Of a DNA stretch of 8,084 bases, positions 1-5,531 are shown one piece after another. Location: NCBI GenBank assembly GCA_025964635.1, contig JAOPYP010000327.1, positions 1 to 8,084 of the forward strand, in the 5' to 3' direction. This DNA comes from Actinomycetes bacterium (lineage in GTDB: Bacteria; Actinomycetota; Actinomycetes; Streptosporangiales; Streptosporangiaceae). Both the position numbers and the translations under genes were made by a program. The notes under the pieces were generated by a model. It did not search any database, had not been told where the DNA came from, and worked only from the letters and a program-made list of their open reading frames with translations. How positions within the stretch are numbered: position 1 is the stretch's first letter; the number at the start of each line of letters is the position of its first letter.

Positions 1-369
1 AGGGACCTTCTGGAGCGGATGGTCGCTGCCTGGGGCGCCAACGACGCCGACGCCTTCGCCGAGCTGTACACCGAGGAAGCCACCGTGGTGACCGCCGGCG
101 CGCAGCAGCAGGGCAAAGACGAGATCCGCGCGTTCATGGCCGCCGGGTTCGCCGGTCCGCTGAAGGGCACGACGTCCGTGGACGAGCTGCAGCGGATCCG
201 GTTTGTCGCGGAAGACGTGGCGATCGTGAACAGCCTCAGCGGCTTCATCCTGCCGGGCGGGAAGGCTGTGCTGCCCAGCCTCCAGCGCCAGGCCACCTGG
301 GTACTCACCCGGGCCGGCGGCAGCTGGCTCGTCGAGTCCTACCACAACTGCGCGGCCAATATGGGCTGA
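1..369 (+). CDS. SnoaL-fold protein, SgcJ/EcaC-like (5' end outside window)
   Basis: The reading frame is open from base 1 to a TGA at 367-369. The residues before the first ATG (RDLLER, then M at 19) look like the middle of the first helix of a SnoaL/DUF4440 domain, so the true start probably lies upstream of the window. Visible family hallmarks are the helix MVAAWGANDADAFAELY, then the strand TEEATVV, the G-K-D-E-I-R-AFM segment, and a C-terminal strand pair ending ATWVLTRAGGSWLVESYHNC. Proteins of this cone-shaped alpha+beta fold are small cytosolic dimers that bind or isomerise hydrophobic ligands; many are loosely named SgcJ/EcaC family oxidoreductases. No specific substrate can be read from the sequence. 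It lies about 130 bp upstream of the SDR gene on the same strand, with a GC hairpin between them. The fold matches the C-terminal domain of both sigma factors in this window. Confidence 0.8.
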   Translation, partial: RDLLERMVAAWGANDADAFAELYTEEATVVTAGAQQQGKDEIRAFMAAGFAGPLKGTTSVDELQRIRFVAEDVAIVNSLSGFILPGGKAVLPSLQRQATWVLTRAGGSWLVESYHNCAANMG

Positions 370-391
370 TCCGCCGCGGGCCGGGGCCCCG

Positions 392-415
392 CCCGGACTC
401 CGTTCGCGGACCGGG
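392..415 (+). terminator. GC-rich hairpin after the SnoaL gene, possible terminator
   Basis: CCCGG (392-396) and TCCG (399-402) pair with CGGA (407-410) and CCGGG (411-415) around a TTCG loop, leaving a two-base AC bulge on the left arm. It starts 22 nt after the stop codon. No T-tract follows, which is common for actinobacterial terminators but weakens the call. The flanking sequence is extremely G+C rich, so chance pairing is a real alternative. Confidence 0.4.
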
Positions 416-483
416 CCCCGCCCCGCACCACTTGCAGAACCCGGCGACCGTTCCACATGCGCTGCCGGCACCGGCACCAGGGG

Positions 484-489
484 AAAGGA
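484..489 (+). promoter_or_regulatory. Ribosome binding site of the SDR gene
   Basis: AAAGGA lies 8 nt before the ATG at 498. It supports starting the SDR at 498 instead of at the in-frame ATG-less extension to 432, which would add a low-complexity Pro/Ala leader unlike any SDR N-terminus. A second ATG follows directly at 501. Confidence 0.6.
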
Positions 490-497
490 ACCCAGAG

Positions 498-1283
498 ATG
501 ATGCTGAAGGACAAAGTTGCAGTGGTCTATGGAGCCGGGGGCGCGATCGGTGGTGCTGTCGCACGCGCCTTTGCGGGCGAGGGGGCCAGGCTCTTTGTCA
601 CCGGGCGCCTCCGGGCACCGGTCGACGCGGTCGCTCAGGACATCATTTCCGCGGGCGGATCCGCCGAGGCGGCGACGGTCGACGCTCTCGACGAGCAGCT
701 TGTGGACAAGCATCTGCAGTACGTGATCGATAGGGCGGGCCGCGTCGATATCTCGTTCAACGCAGTCGGCGTCCCCGACACGAAGATTCTGGGTGTGCCC
801 CTGGCCGAGATGGACGCCGAGAAATTCTCCCTGCCGATCACGGCCTACACGACGTCATACTTCCTGACCGCGCGCACGGCCGCACGGCGCATGATCCCGA
901 ACAAGTCGGGGGTGATCATGACCGTCACCGCACTCCCCGCCCGGAAGGGCACCCCCTTGAACGGAGGCTACGGCCCGGCGCAGGCCGCCAAGGAGGCTCT
1001 CACTCGGGACCTATCCGCCGAGCTCGCACCTCAGGGCATCCGCGTGGTTGGTCTGCGACCACACGGCATGCCGGAGACCAGCACGATGAGGGAAGCCTTC
1101 GACGCCAGGCCATCGAAAATAAGCTGGGAAAAGTTCCAGGAGTACCTCGCAAGCACGACCCACCCGGGACGGGTCATGACGCTCGAGGAGGTGGCAGACA
1201 TGGCGGCGTTCATGGCTTCCGACAAGGCGAGCGGGATGACGGGAACTACCGTCAACCTGACCATGGGCAGCCTGGACGACTAG
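498..1283 (+). CDS. SDR-family protein with a degenerate catalytic tetrad
   Basis: About 261 aa, the usual length of a classical short-chain dehydrogenase/reductase. The N-terminal Rossmann motif is clear: VAVVYGAGGAIGGAVA at residues 7-22, then a second strand ending TGR (35-37), suggesting a nucleotide-binding fold. The C-terminal half has the familiar helix EALTRDLSAELAPQGIRVV followed by RPHGMPET in the place of the usual PG motif, and a final GTTVNLTMG strand. The active site is unusual. The Tyr is kept (Y158), but the Lys four residues on is Gln (Q162), the Ser 13 residues before Tyr is Ala (A145), and the Asn of helix 4 aligns with Tyr (Y117). The NNAG motif reads FNAVG. Either the catalysis is non-standard or the protein binds NAD(P)/ligand without classical dehydrogenase chemistry. 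It ends 21 nt before the sigma factor start, so the two are probably one transcript. The substrate is unknown. Confidence 0.88.
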   Translation: MMLKDKVAVVYGAGGAIGGAVARAFAGEGARLFVTGRLRAPVDAVAQDIISAGGSAEAATVDALDEQLVDKHLQYVIDRAGRVDISFNAVGVPDTKILGVPLAEMDAEKFSLPITAYTTSYFLTARTAARRMIPNKSGVIMTVTALPARKGTPLNGGYGPAQAAKEALTRDLSAELAPQGIRVVGLRPHGMPETSTMREAFDARPSKISWEKFQEYLASTTHPGRVMTLEEVADMAAFMASDKASGMTGTTVNLTMGSLDD

Positions 1284-1288
1284 CGTCC

Positions 1289-1294
1289 GAGAGG
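1289..1294 (+). promoter_or_regulatory. Ribosome binding site fixing the GTG start of the first sigma gene
   Basis: GAGAGG lies 10 nt before the GTG at 1305, immediately after the SDR stop. This makes the GTG a credible start and supports translation of the sigma gene from the SDR transcript. Confidence 0.6.
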
Positions 1295-1304
1295 TGCGTA
1301 ACCC

Positions 1305-2297
1305 GTGTCGATTAGCGAAGACTTCGAACGTCAGACCGTTCCTTTCCAGCACGAGCTACTAGCCCACTGCTACCAGATGCTCGGTTCGGTCCACGACGCC
1401 GAGGACCTCCTGCAGGAAACGCTGCTGCGGGCCTGGCGCGCCTACGACCGGTTCGATGACCGGCGCGCGTCGATGCGCACCTGGCTGTACCGGATTGCGA
1501 CCAACGCCTGCCTGACGGCACTGGAAAGCCGCGGACGCCGGCCGTTGCCGTCAGGACTGGGCGGTCCGAGTGACGATCCGAAAGCGCCGATGGTGCAGCG
1601 ACAGGAAGTGGCGTGGGTAGAGCCCATCCCGGACGCCCTCCTCGGAACCCGCAACGCGGACCCGGCGGCCGTCATCCTGGCCCGTGGCCAGCTGCGGCTG
1701 GCGCTGATCGCCGCGATGCAGCTTCTGCCGGCCCGGCAGCGAGCCATCCTGATCATGCGGGAGGTGCTCGAGTGGCCAGCAGCGGAAGTTGCCGCCGCGC
1801 TGGACACGACACCAGCCGCGGTCAACAGTGGCCTGCAGCGGGCCAGGGCCCGGCTGGGCGAGCTGGGGATCGGCGAGGACCAGGTGGACGAACCGGCCAC
1901 GGCAGGTCAGCGGGCCCTGGTCGACCGGTACGTCACGGCGTTCGTGGACGCCGATCTGACCACCCTGGCCGGCCTGCTCACCGAGGACGTGGTGCTGGAG
2001 ATGCCTCCGGTACTCAACTGGTACATGGGTCGGGAGAACTACGTCCAGTTCATGGCCCACGCCTTCGAAATGCGGGGCACGGACTGGCGGATGCTGCCGG
2101 TGGCGGCCAACGGCCAGCCCGCAGCCGCGGCCTACGTGCGGGCCGGGGCCGGCTACGAGATGCACTCACTCCAGGTGTTTTCCGTGACCGGGTCGGGCCT
2201 CGCGCGGAACGTCGTCTACGTCGACCCGGCGGTCTTCGCGGCCTTCGGCGTCCCGAGCCGATTGGCCGCCGAGCGGGCAGAAGTTCGCGACCGCTGA
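1305..2297 (+). CDS. SigG-like ECF sigma factor with C-terminal SnoaL-like domain
   Basis: 330 aa with a GTG start. Region sigma-2 spans about residues 16-80: HELLAHCYQMLGSVHDAEDLLQETLL, then RTWLYRIATNACLTALESRGRRPLPSGLG. The linker carries AWVEPIPDALL (from residue 103), a hallmark of the actinobacterial SigG / TIGR02960-type group. Region sigma-4 (about 131-187) contains LLPARQRAILIMREVLEWPAAEVAAALDTTPAAVNSGLQRARARL, the -35-recognising helix-turn-helix. From about residue 202 there is an extra domain of about 115 aa (ALVDRYVTAFVDADLTTLAGLLTEDVVLEMPP...) with SnoaL/NTF2-like character. The family is known to carry this tail, and in ECF41-type relatives the tail modulates sigma activity in place of a separate anti-sigma factor. 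No anti-sigma gene is visible here. It follows the SDR gene by 21 nt and is a clear paralogue of the sigma gene at 5939. Orthology to mycobacterial SigG is not proven. Confidence 0.93.
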   Translation: MSISEDFERQTVPFQHELLAHCYQMLGSVHDAEDLLQETLLRAWRAYDRFDDRRASMRTWLYRIATNACLTALESRGRRPLPSGLGGPSDDPKAPMVQRQEVAWVEPIPDALLGTRNADPAAVILARGQLRLALIAAMQLLPARQRAILIMREVLEWPAAEVAAALDTTPAAVNSGLQRARARLGELGIGEDQVDEPATAGQRALVDRYVTAFVDADLTTLAGLLTEDVVLEMPPVLNWYMGRENYVQFMAHAFEMRGTDWRMLPVAANGQPAAAAYVRAGAGYEMHSLQVFSVTGSGLARNVVYVDPAVFAAFGVPSRLAAERAEVRDR

Positions 2298-2308
2298 CGT
2301 CATAGGCG

Positions 2309-2336
2309 GCGTTCGCGCGCATCCGTCCACGAACGC
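2309..2336. terminator. Inverted repeat between converging genes, candidate bidirectional terminator
   Basis: GCGTTCG (2309-2315) and CGAACGC (2330-2336) are perfect reverse complements with a 14-nt loop. They lie in the 73-bp gap between the sigma stop (2297) and the PPOX stop (2371), the expected place for a shared terminator. There is no T-tract on either strand. The loop contains one arm of a second inverted repeat. Confidence 0.5.
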
Positions 2337-2365
2337 GCGGCTACCTCCGGGCGACGTGCGGATGC
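2319..2365. repeat. Second inverted repeat interleaved with the first
   Basis: GCATCCG (2319-2325) pairs with CGGATGC (2359-2365), 7 perfect base pairs. Its left arm sits wholly inside the loop of the 2309-2336 hairpin, so the two stems could form an H-type pseudoknot with loops of 3, 4 and 22 nt, or could compete. Seven-base repeats can arise by chance in GC-rich DNA. Confidence 0.4.
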
Positions 2366-2370
2366 CTGGC

Positions 2371-2835
2371 TCAGGAAGTCCAGCGGCGCTGCGAGGCCGC
2401 ATAGTCAGACAGGCGCCACACCATCGCGCTCTGCGGCTGGATGACATAGACAACGTCGAAATCCGGGTCAGCCGCCGGGAGATACTGCCGGTCGTCCTCG
2501 CCGGAATATTTCGCCGACAGGGCCGTGACCACGTGAGGGACCTCGGCAGGAGTTCCGAGATCCTCGGCCGTGCCCCGCACGGCCACGACATCCTCAGCGC
2601 TTTCGAGGTGCACGACCACACGCGGATCGACAGCAATGTTGCGGGCCTTGACGGTGCTGCGCTCACTGTAGAGATACAGCCTCTGGCTGATCACCACGCC
2701 CCACACCGGGGCCGCATGCGGAGCACCCGTGGCCGTTGTCGTGCACAGCCAGTAATTACGCGCCGCAGCCAGGCGCCCGGCCACCTCAGGCCAGGAAAGA
2801 GCACCGCCCCCCATGAACTCATGATCGCACGTCAT
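2371..2835 (-). CDS. Pyridoxamine 5'-phosphate oxidase-fold (PPOX/FMN- or F420-binding) protein
   Basis: About 154 aa from the ATG at 2835. The protein has the split beta-barrel signature: LSWPEVAGRLAAARNYWLCTTTATGAPHAAPVWGVV, then LYLYSERSTVKARNIAVDPRVVVHLES, a VVAVRGTAEDL strand and a C-terminal YVIQPQSAMVWRLSDY. The segment T-KARN-DPRVVVH is the usual cofactor phosphate-binding region of small FMN/F420-dependent PPOX proteins. These act on many substrates (quinones, aflatoxins, haem, biliverdin) and the substrate cannot be read here. The start is uncertain. An in-frame GTG at 2871 has GAGG at 5-nt spacing, another GTG lies at 2877, and the ATG at 2814 would leave only five residues before LSW. 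Homologues as I recall them begin about 10 residues before LSW, hence 2835. It lies downstream of the DUF664/DinB gene on the same strand and may share its transcript. Confidence 0.85.
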   Translation of the reverse strand: MTCDHEFMGGGALSWPEVAGRLAAARNYWLCTTTATGAPHAAPVWGVVISQRLYLYSERSTVKARNIAVDPRVVVHLESAEDVVAVRGTAEDLGTPAEVPHVVTALSAKYSGEDDRQYLPAADPDFDVVYVIQPQSAMVWRLSDYAASQRRWTS

Positions 2836-2887
2836 CACCGCCACGGGGCATACCGAACTGGCCCCCGGCACGGGCACCTCAGGAATG

Positions 2888-2960
2888 CGCTGTCCTGCGG
2901 GGTCCGGCGGTCATGCCGGTGGTCGTCCGAACCTTTGCCTTGCGCTCCGCCGGGACAGCG
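2888..2960 (-). repeat. Long inverted repeat between the DinB and PPOX genes
   Basis: CGCTGTCC (2888-2895) and GGACAGCG (2953-2960) are perfect complements, extended inward by a T-G wobble and one G-C pair. The DinB-gene stop lies just 5' of the stem on the minus strand (2965). A smaller hairpin, CCGGC/GCCGG (2904-2908/2915-2919), lies inside. It could be a terminator or attenuator separating the DinB and PPOX genes, or a processing structure in a shared transcript. No T-tract is present. Confidence 0.35.
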
Positions 2961-2964
2961 GCCG

Positions 2965-3525
2965 TCATTCCTGTGGTGGGTCCTCGCCGACCAGGCCGTC
3001 GACGGCCTCGCGGAACAGGTCCGCGTGGCCCACGTGCCGCGCGTACTCGTCATGCAGGTCGACCAGCATGCGGCGCAGGTTGGGGGACTTCCCGTTGCCG
3101 AGAGTGAGTGCCGCCAGCCGGTCCAGTCCGCCGTCGGGCAGGGCCGCGTCGACCGCGGCCACCGACCGCTCCACGGCGCTGCGCCAGAGGGCGTAGAGCT
3201 CCTCGGGTGAGTCGTCGGCCGCCGTCCGCCACTCCCAGTCCGGGTCGGTTCCCGGTGGAATCGCGTCCCACGGCGGCGCTGGCGGCTGACCCGTCACCGC
3301 CAGGGCCATCATGCGTTCCTCGACCCCGGCCATGTGCTTGACCAGGCCGCCGAGCGTCATCGCGCTCGGCGGGTGCTGCCGTCGCAGCCCGGTGGCGTCG
3401 AGTCCGCCGCACTTCCACGCGAACTGCGCCCGGGAGCGCTCCAACGCGAACAGGAGCATCTCGACCTCGTCAGCGTCGAGCGACGGTTCGCGGATCGTGG
3501 TGTCCAAAGAGTTGTCCTCAGCCAT
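2965..3525 (-). CDS. DUF664/DinB-fold (mycothiol-transferase-like) protein
   Basis: 186 aa from the ATG at 3525. The four-helix DinB-type fold is indicated by EVEMLLFALERSRAQFAWKCGGLDATGLRRQHPPSAMTLGGLVKHMAGVEERMM near the N-terminus and by DLHDEYARHVGHADLFREAVDG near the C-terminus. The likely metal-binding histidines are H64 (LVKHMAGVE) and H164/H167 (ARHVGHAD), with H158 nearby. The second motif is characteristic of the DUF664 branch, whose relatives in actinobacteria include thiol-dependent (mycothiol or bacillithiol) transferases. This suggests detoxification, but the substrate is unknown. The open frame extends far upstream, but that part is the antisense of the WYL gene. An ATG at 3546 would add seven residues. 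Neither start has a good Shine-Dalgarno sequence, so a leaderless transcript is possible. The gene diverges from the WYL regulator across about 50 bp. Confidence 0.88.
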   Translation of the reverse strand: MAEDNSLDTTIREPSLDADEVEMLLFALERSRAQFAWKCGGLDATGLRRQHPPSAMTLGGLVKHMAGVEERMMALAVTGQPPAPPWDAIPPGTDPDWEWRTAADDSPEELYALWRSAVERSVAAVDAALPDGGLDRLAALTLGNGKSPNLRRMLVDLHDEYARHVGHADLFREAVDGLVGEDPPQE

Positions 3526-3576
3526 GGCCGGCACGCTACGGTGCATTCCGGACGTTCTACTGCCGGATTGCCGGAG
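3526..3576. promoter_or_regulatory. Divergent promoter region of the DinB-fold and WYL genes
   Basis: A gap of 51 bp separates two divergent starts, so both promoters and any operator must overlap. Visible features are a tandem TGCCGGA at 3561-3567 and 3569-3575, directly before the proposed WYL start, another GCCGG near the DinB start, and a TCCGGA palindrome at 3547-3552. I cannot assign a convincing -35/-10 pair on either strand. The assignment rests on gene arrangement. Confidence 0.45.
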
Positions 3577-4581
3577 GTGGCCATCGCTGAGGCCAGTCCC
3601 ACTGCTCGGGCACTCATGGCGCTCGAGCTCATCCAGGGCGCCCCGGGCATCACGGCCGGACGGCTGGCCGGCAAGCTCGGCGTCTCGGAGCGCGCGGCCC
3701 GGCGCTACGTCGGCATCCTTCGCGAGGCCGAGATCCCGATCGAGTCGGTGCGGGGGCCCTACGGCGGCTACCGAGTCGGCCGCGGCCTCCGCTTCCCGCC
3801 CCTGGTGTTCAGCGCCACCGAAGCACTGGGCCTGGTGATGGCCGTGCTGGACGGCCATCACGAGGCCGGCGACCCCACCGACCCGGTCGGCAGTGCCCTG
3901 GGCAAGATCGTGCGGGCGCTCCCCGAATCGGTGGCGGCCCAGGCCGAGGCGGTACGCCGCACCATCACACCCGCCCCCGACCGTGCCGCCGCCCGGCCCG
4001 ACTCCGGGACCACGACCGCCCTCGTGAAGGCATGTTCGCAGCATCGCCGGGCACGCCTTGACTACCGCTCCGAAGCCGGGTCGGAGTGGGTCACCGAGAT
4101 CGAGCCGTGGGCGGTGGTCGTACGCCACGGCCGCTGGTATCTCCTGTGCCGGGTCCCTGAGAAGGACGCCGTCCGGGCCTACCGGGTCGACCGGGTTCAG
4201 GGCGTGGCGATGCTCGACGAAACCTTCACGCCTCCGATCGACCTGGACCCGGTCGCCCTGCTCGAGGACCACCTGGCCGTCGGCTGGGAGTACGCCGCCG
4301 AGGTCGTGATCGACGCACCCGTCGAGGACGTGGCGCGATGCGTTCCGCGTTCCCTCGGCCGGCTCGAGGCGGCCGGCGCCCGGACCTCGCGGCTGACCGG
4401 GAGCACCAGCAACCCGTACTGGTACGCCGGGCAGCTGGCGGTCCTGCCCGCGCCGTTCCGGGTGGTGGGCGGTGCCGAGCTCCAGGAGACCACCCGTGTG
4501 CTCGGTGAACGGCTCCTTGCGGCGAGCGCACCTCAGCCTTGGGGCATTCCTGGCTTAGCCAGGGTTCCATCCCGGGATTGA
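3577..4581 (+). CDS. WYL-domain transcriptional regulator (YafY/DeoR-like)
   Basis: About 334 aa from the GTG at 3577. An N-terminal winged helix-turn-helix covers residues 9-66: PTARALMALELIQGAPGITAGRLAGKLGVSERAARRYVGILREAEIPIESVRGPYGGY. The WYL domain lies in about residues 145-225, with W187-Y188-L189 in RHGRWYLLCR followed by VRAYRVDRVQGVAML. A C-terminal WCX-type region (about 240-325) includes WYAGQLAVLPAPFRVVGGAELQETTRVLGERLLAA. WYL proteins sense small ligands or nucleic acids and commonly control a divergent neighbour, here the DinB-fold gene. Start choice is weak: GTG 3577 gives the family's usual N-terminus, TTG 3568 is an alternative, and the longer frame from 3334 is antisense of the DinB gene. 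The seventh-to-last codon region contains TTA (4555-4557), the rare Leu codon read by bldA tRNA in Streptomyces. The 3' end overlaps the converging lipoprotein gene by 27 bp. Confidence 0.9.
   Translation: MAIAEASPTARALMALELIQGAPGITAGRLAGKLGVSERAARRYVGILREAEIPIESVRGPYGGYRVGRGLRFPPLVFSATEALGLVMAVLDGHHEAGDPTDPVGSALGKIVRALPESVAAQAEAVRRTITPAPDRAAARPDSGTTTALVKACSQHRRARLDYRSEAGSEWVTEIEPWAVVVRHGRWYLLCRVPEKDAVRAYRVDRVQGVAMLDETFTPPIDLDPVALLEDHLAVGWEYAAEVVIDAPVEDVARCVPRSLGRLEAAGARTSRLTGSTSNPYWYAGQLAVLPAPFRVVGGAELQETTRVLGERLLAASAPQPWGIPGLARVPSRD
4549..4563. terminator. Palindrome inside overlapping convergent gene ends, candidate bidirectional terminator
   Basis: CCTGGC (4549-4554) pairs with GCCAGG (4558-4563) around TTA. 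The same TTA is a Leu codon of the WYL gene and, on the other strand, the TAA stop of the lipoprotein gene. The stem is short but perfect, and its place at a tail-to-tail junction suits a shared terminator. No T-tract is present. Confidence 0.45.
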
Positions 4582-5100
4582 TCCGCCTGGCAGAACGTTG
4601 AACGTGAAGTACAGCACCTTTGCGACACCCCGGCGGTTGACGTAGGAGTCCGCCATCTTCCGGTACGACGGCCGGCCGTTGTGCATCAGGATGTCCTGCA
4701 GTCGCACCATGACCGAATACGTGGTCGGGTGCCAGCCGGATATCGGACCTGGCTGCGGCCAGTAGATGTCGAGCTCGCCGGCCGCCGATGCCCGGGGGCC
4801 ACCCCAGTTCCGCCAGGCCAGTCGCCGGACAATTGGCGCTCCGCCCATGCCCACGTAGATGCGGTCAGGGCGCTGAACCATCCCGGACCAGCCGACTGCG
4901 TTTGGCTGCACCCGGACCGGGACGGCAGCCACGCTGGCCGGGGCCGCCGCGACCGGGTGGGCACTCGTGCCGGGCGTACCGCACGCCGCCAGCCCACCCG
5001 CGAGAACGGCGGCCGCAATGATGCCCAGGATCCCGGATGCGCTGCTCAACGGAAAATTCACCCCCCTGCCCTTCAAGGAAACGCCCTGGCGCAGCGCCAC
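4555..5100 (-). CDS. Small secreted lipoprotein of unknown function
   Basis: 181 aa from a GTG at 5100. The N-terminus is a lipoprotein signal: basic residues R4, K10 and R12, a hydrophobic run SGILGIIAAAVLAGGL, then the lipobox LAAC with C40 as the lipidation site, followed by a low-complexity Ala/Pro/Val linker (about 41-65). The mature part has a compact, aromatic-rich segment (RPDRIYVGMGGAPIVRRLAWRNWGG, GELDIYWPQPGP, YSVMVRLQDILMHNG, YVNRRGVAKVLYFTFNVLPGG). I recall this G-x-GGAP-...-L-W-x-W style of small secreted protein from actinobacteria, without a known function. An alternative GTG start at 5061 has GAAGG at good spacing, but would drop all the basic n-region residues. It converges on and overlaps the WYL gene by 27 bp. 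The membrane-anchored extracytoplasmic location is well supported; no enzymatic motif is seen. Confidence 0.78.
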   Translation of the reverse strand: MALRQGVSLKGRGVNFPLSSASGILGIIAAAVLAGGLAACGTPGTSAHPVAAAPASVAAVPVRVQPNAVGWSGMVQRPDRIYVGMGGAPIVRRLAWRNWGGPRASAAGELDIYWPQPGPISGWHPTTYSVMVRLQDILMHNGRPSYRKMADSYVNRRGVAKVLYFTFNVLPGGSIPGWNPG

Positions 5101-5348
5101 GCAAGACCCGCAAGGCCCGCCCGGCGGTCACTGGACGCCACGCCTGATGGCACCCGCGAGTCAGCAACAGAGCCAAGGCACGGGGTGGACCGCCAGAAAC
5201 TTCGCATAAACGTGAAAATGGGCGTTGTATTGATTCAAGCGAACCACTGGGGCCTGCAGATGCTTCCGCCTGCGCACGATTTCCCGGCCGTAAAACGGGC
5301 CCTGCGTCGCTTGGATCAGACTCATCCGCCGCGACCTGCAGGGTTGAC

Positions 5349-5373
5349 GGAACCGCGGTTTAATCGCGACGTC
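5349..5373 (+). promoter_or_regulatory. Candidate ECF-type promoter upstream of VOC-sigma genes
   Basis: GGAAC at 5349-5353 and CGTC at 5370-5373 are separated by 16 nt, matching the general GGAAC-N16-CGTC pattern recognised by many ECF sigma factors. It points towards the VOC gene and the second sigma gene, and would give a leader of about 150 nt. An overlapping TTGACG at 5344 has no matching -10 at 17 nt. Which sigma factor would use the site is unknown. Confidence 0.4.
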
Positions 5374-5510
5374 TGCACACTCAGACAGGGATCCGCGGGT
5401 GGGCCGCCCCGGCCTGGAACCAGCCGCAGGCTGCGAGGGCATGTCTTGCATTGCCGTGCACCGAGAGATGGGGGTGCCTTTGGTCGTCAGACCTGGTGTC
5501 AGGATGCATC

Positions 5511-5522
5511 GGAGAGAGAGGA
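5511..5522 (+). promoter_or_regulatory. Ribosome binding site of the VOC gene
   Basis: A purine run GGAGAGAGAGGA ends 9 nt before the ATG at 5532. It supports that start over the in-frame extension to 5451, whose Cys/Trp-rich leader does not resemble VOC proteins. Confidence 0.6.
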
Positions 5523-5531
5523 CCAAAGTCA

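Larger units (their letters stand above)
5101..5531. other. 430-bp intergenic region between divergent lipoprotein and VOC genes
   Basis: I see no convincing gene here. Open frames exist on both strands, but their composition (Arg/Pro/Cys-rich, no family signature) marks them as chance frames. The segment 5200-5240 is noticeably more A+T rich than its surroundings and may hold the lipoprotein promoter on the minus strand. It contains the palindrome TTGATTCAA at 5230-5238. A small stem GGCCGT/ACGG-CC lies at 5286-5301, a CCTGCAGG palindrome at 5335-5342, and a candidate ECF promoter at 5349-5373. Near the VOC start there is an imperfect direct repeat TGGT(C)GTCAG around 5480-5502. Confidence 0.6.

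Noticed and set aside
487..491. GGAAC before the SDR gene as an ECF -35 box
   Set aside because: It lies 6 nt from the start codon, overlaps the ribosome binding site, and no CGTC follows at the right spacing.
1551..2305. Long frames on both strands within the first sigma gene
   Set aside because: Shadow frames of a confidently identified sigma factor with low-complexity Gly/Arg/Pro translations.
2356..3210. Plus-strand frame of 284 codons opposite PPOX and DinB genes
   Set aside because: Antisense of two recognised genes; His/Arg-rich translation with no family signature.
3334..3576. Upstream extension of the WYL frame
   Set aside because: It is antisense to the DinB-fold gene; WYL regulators begin just before the PTARAL...HTH segment.
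3526..4272. Upstream extension of the minus-strand DinB frame to a 435-aa protein
   Set aside because: The added part is the antisense of the WYL gene, is Gly/Arg/His-rich without family signatures, and the DinB fold is complete from 3525.
5344..5349. TTGACG as a housekeeping -35 box
   Set aside because: No acceptable -10 hexamer lies 16-19 nt downstream; TTTAAT at 5359 is only 9 nt away.
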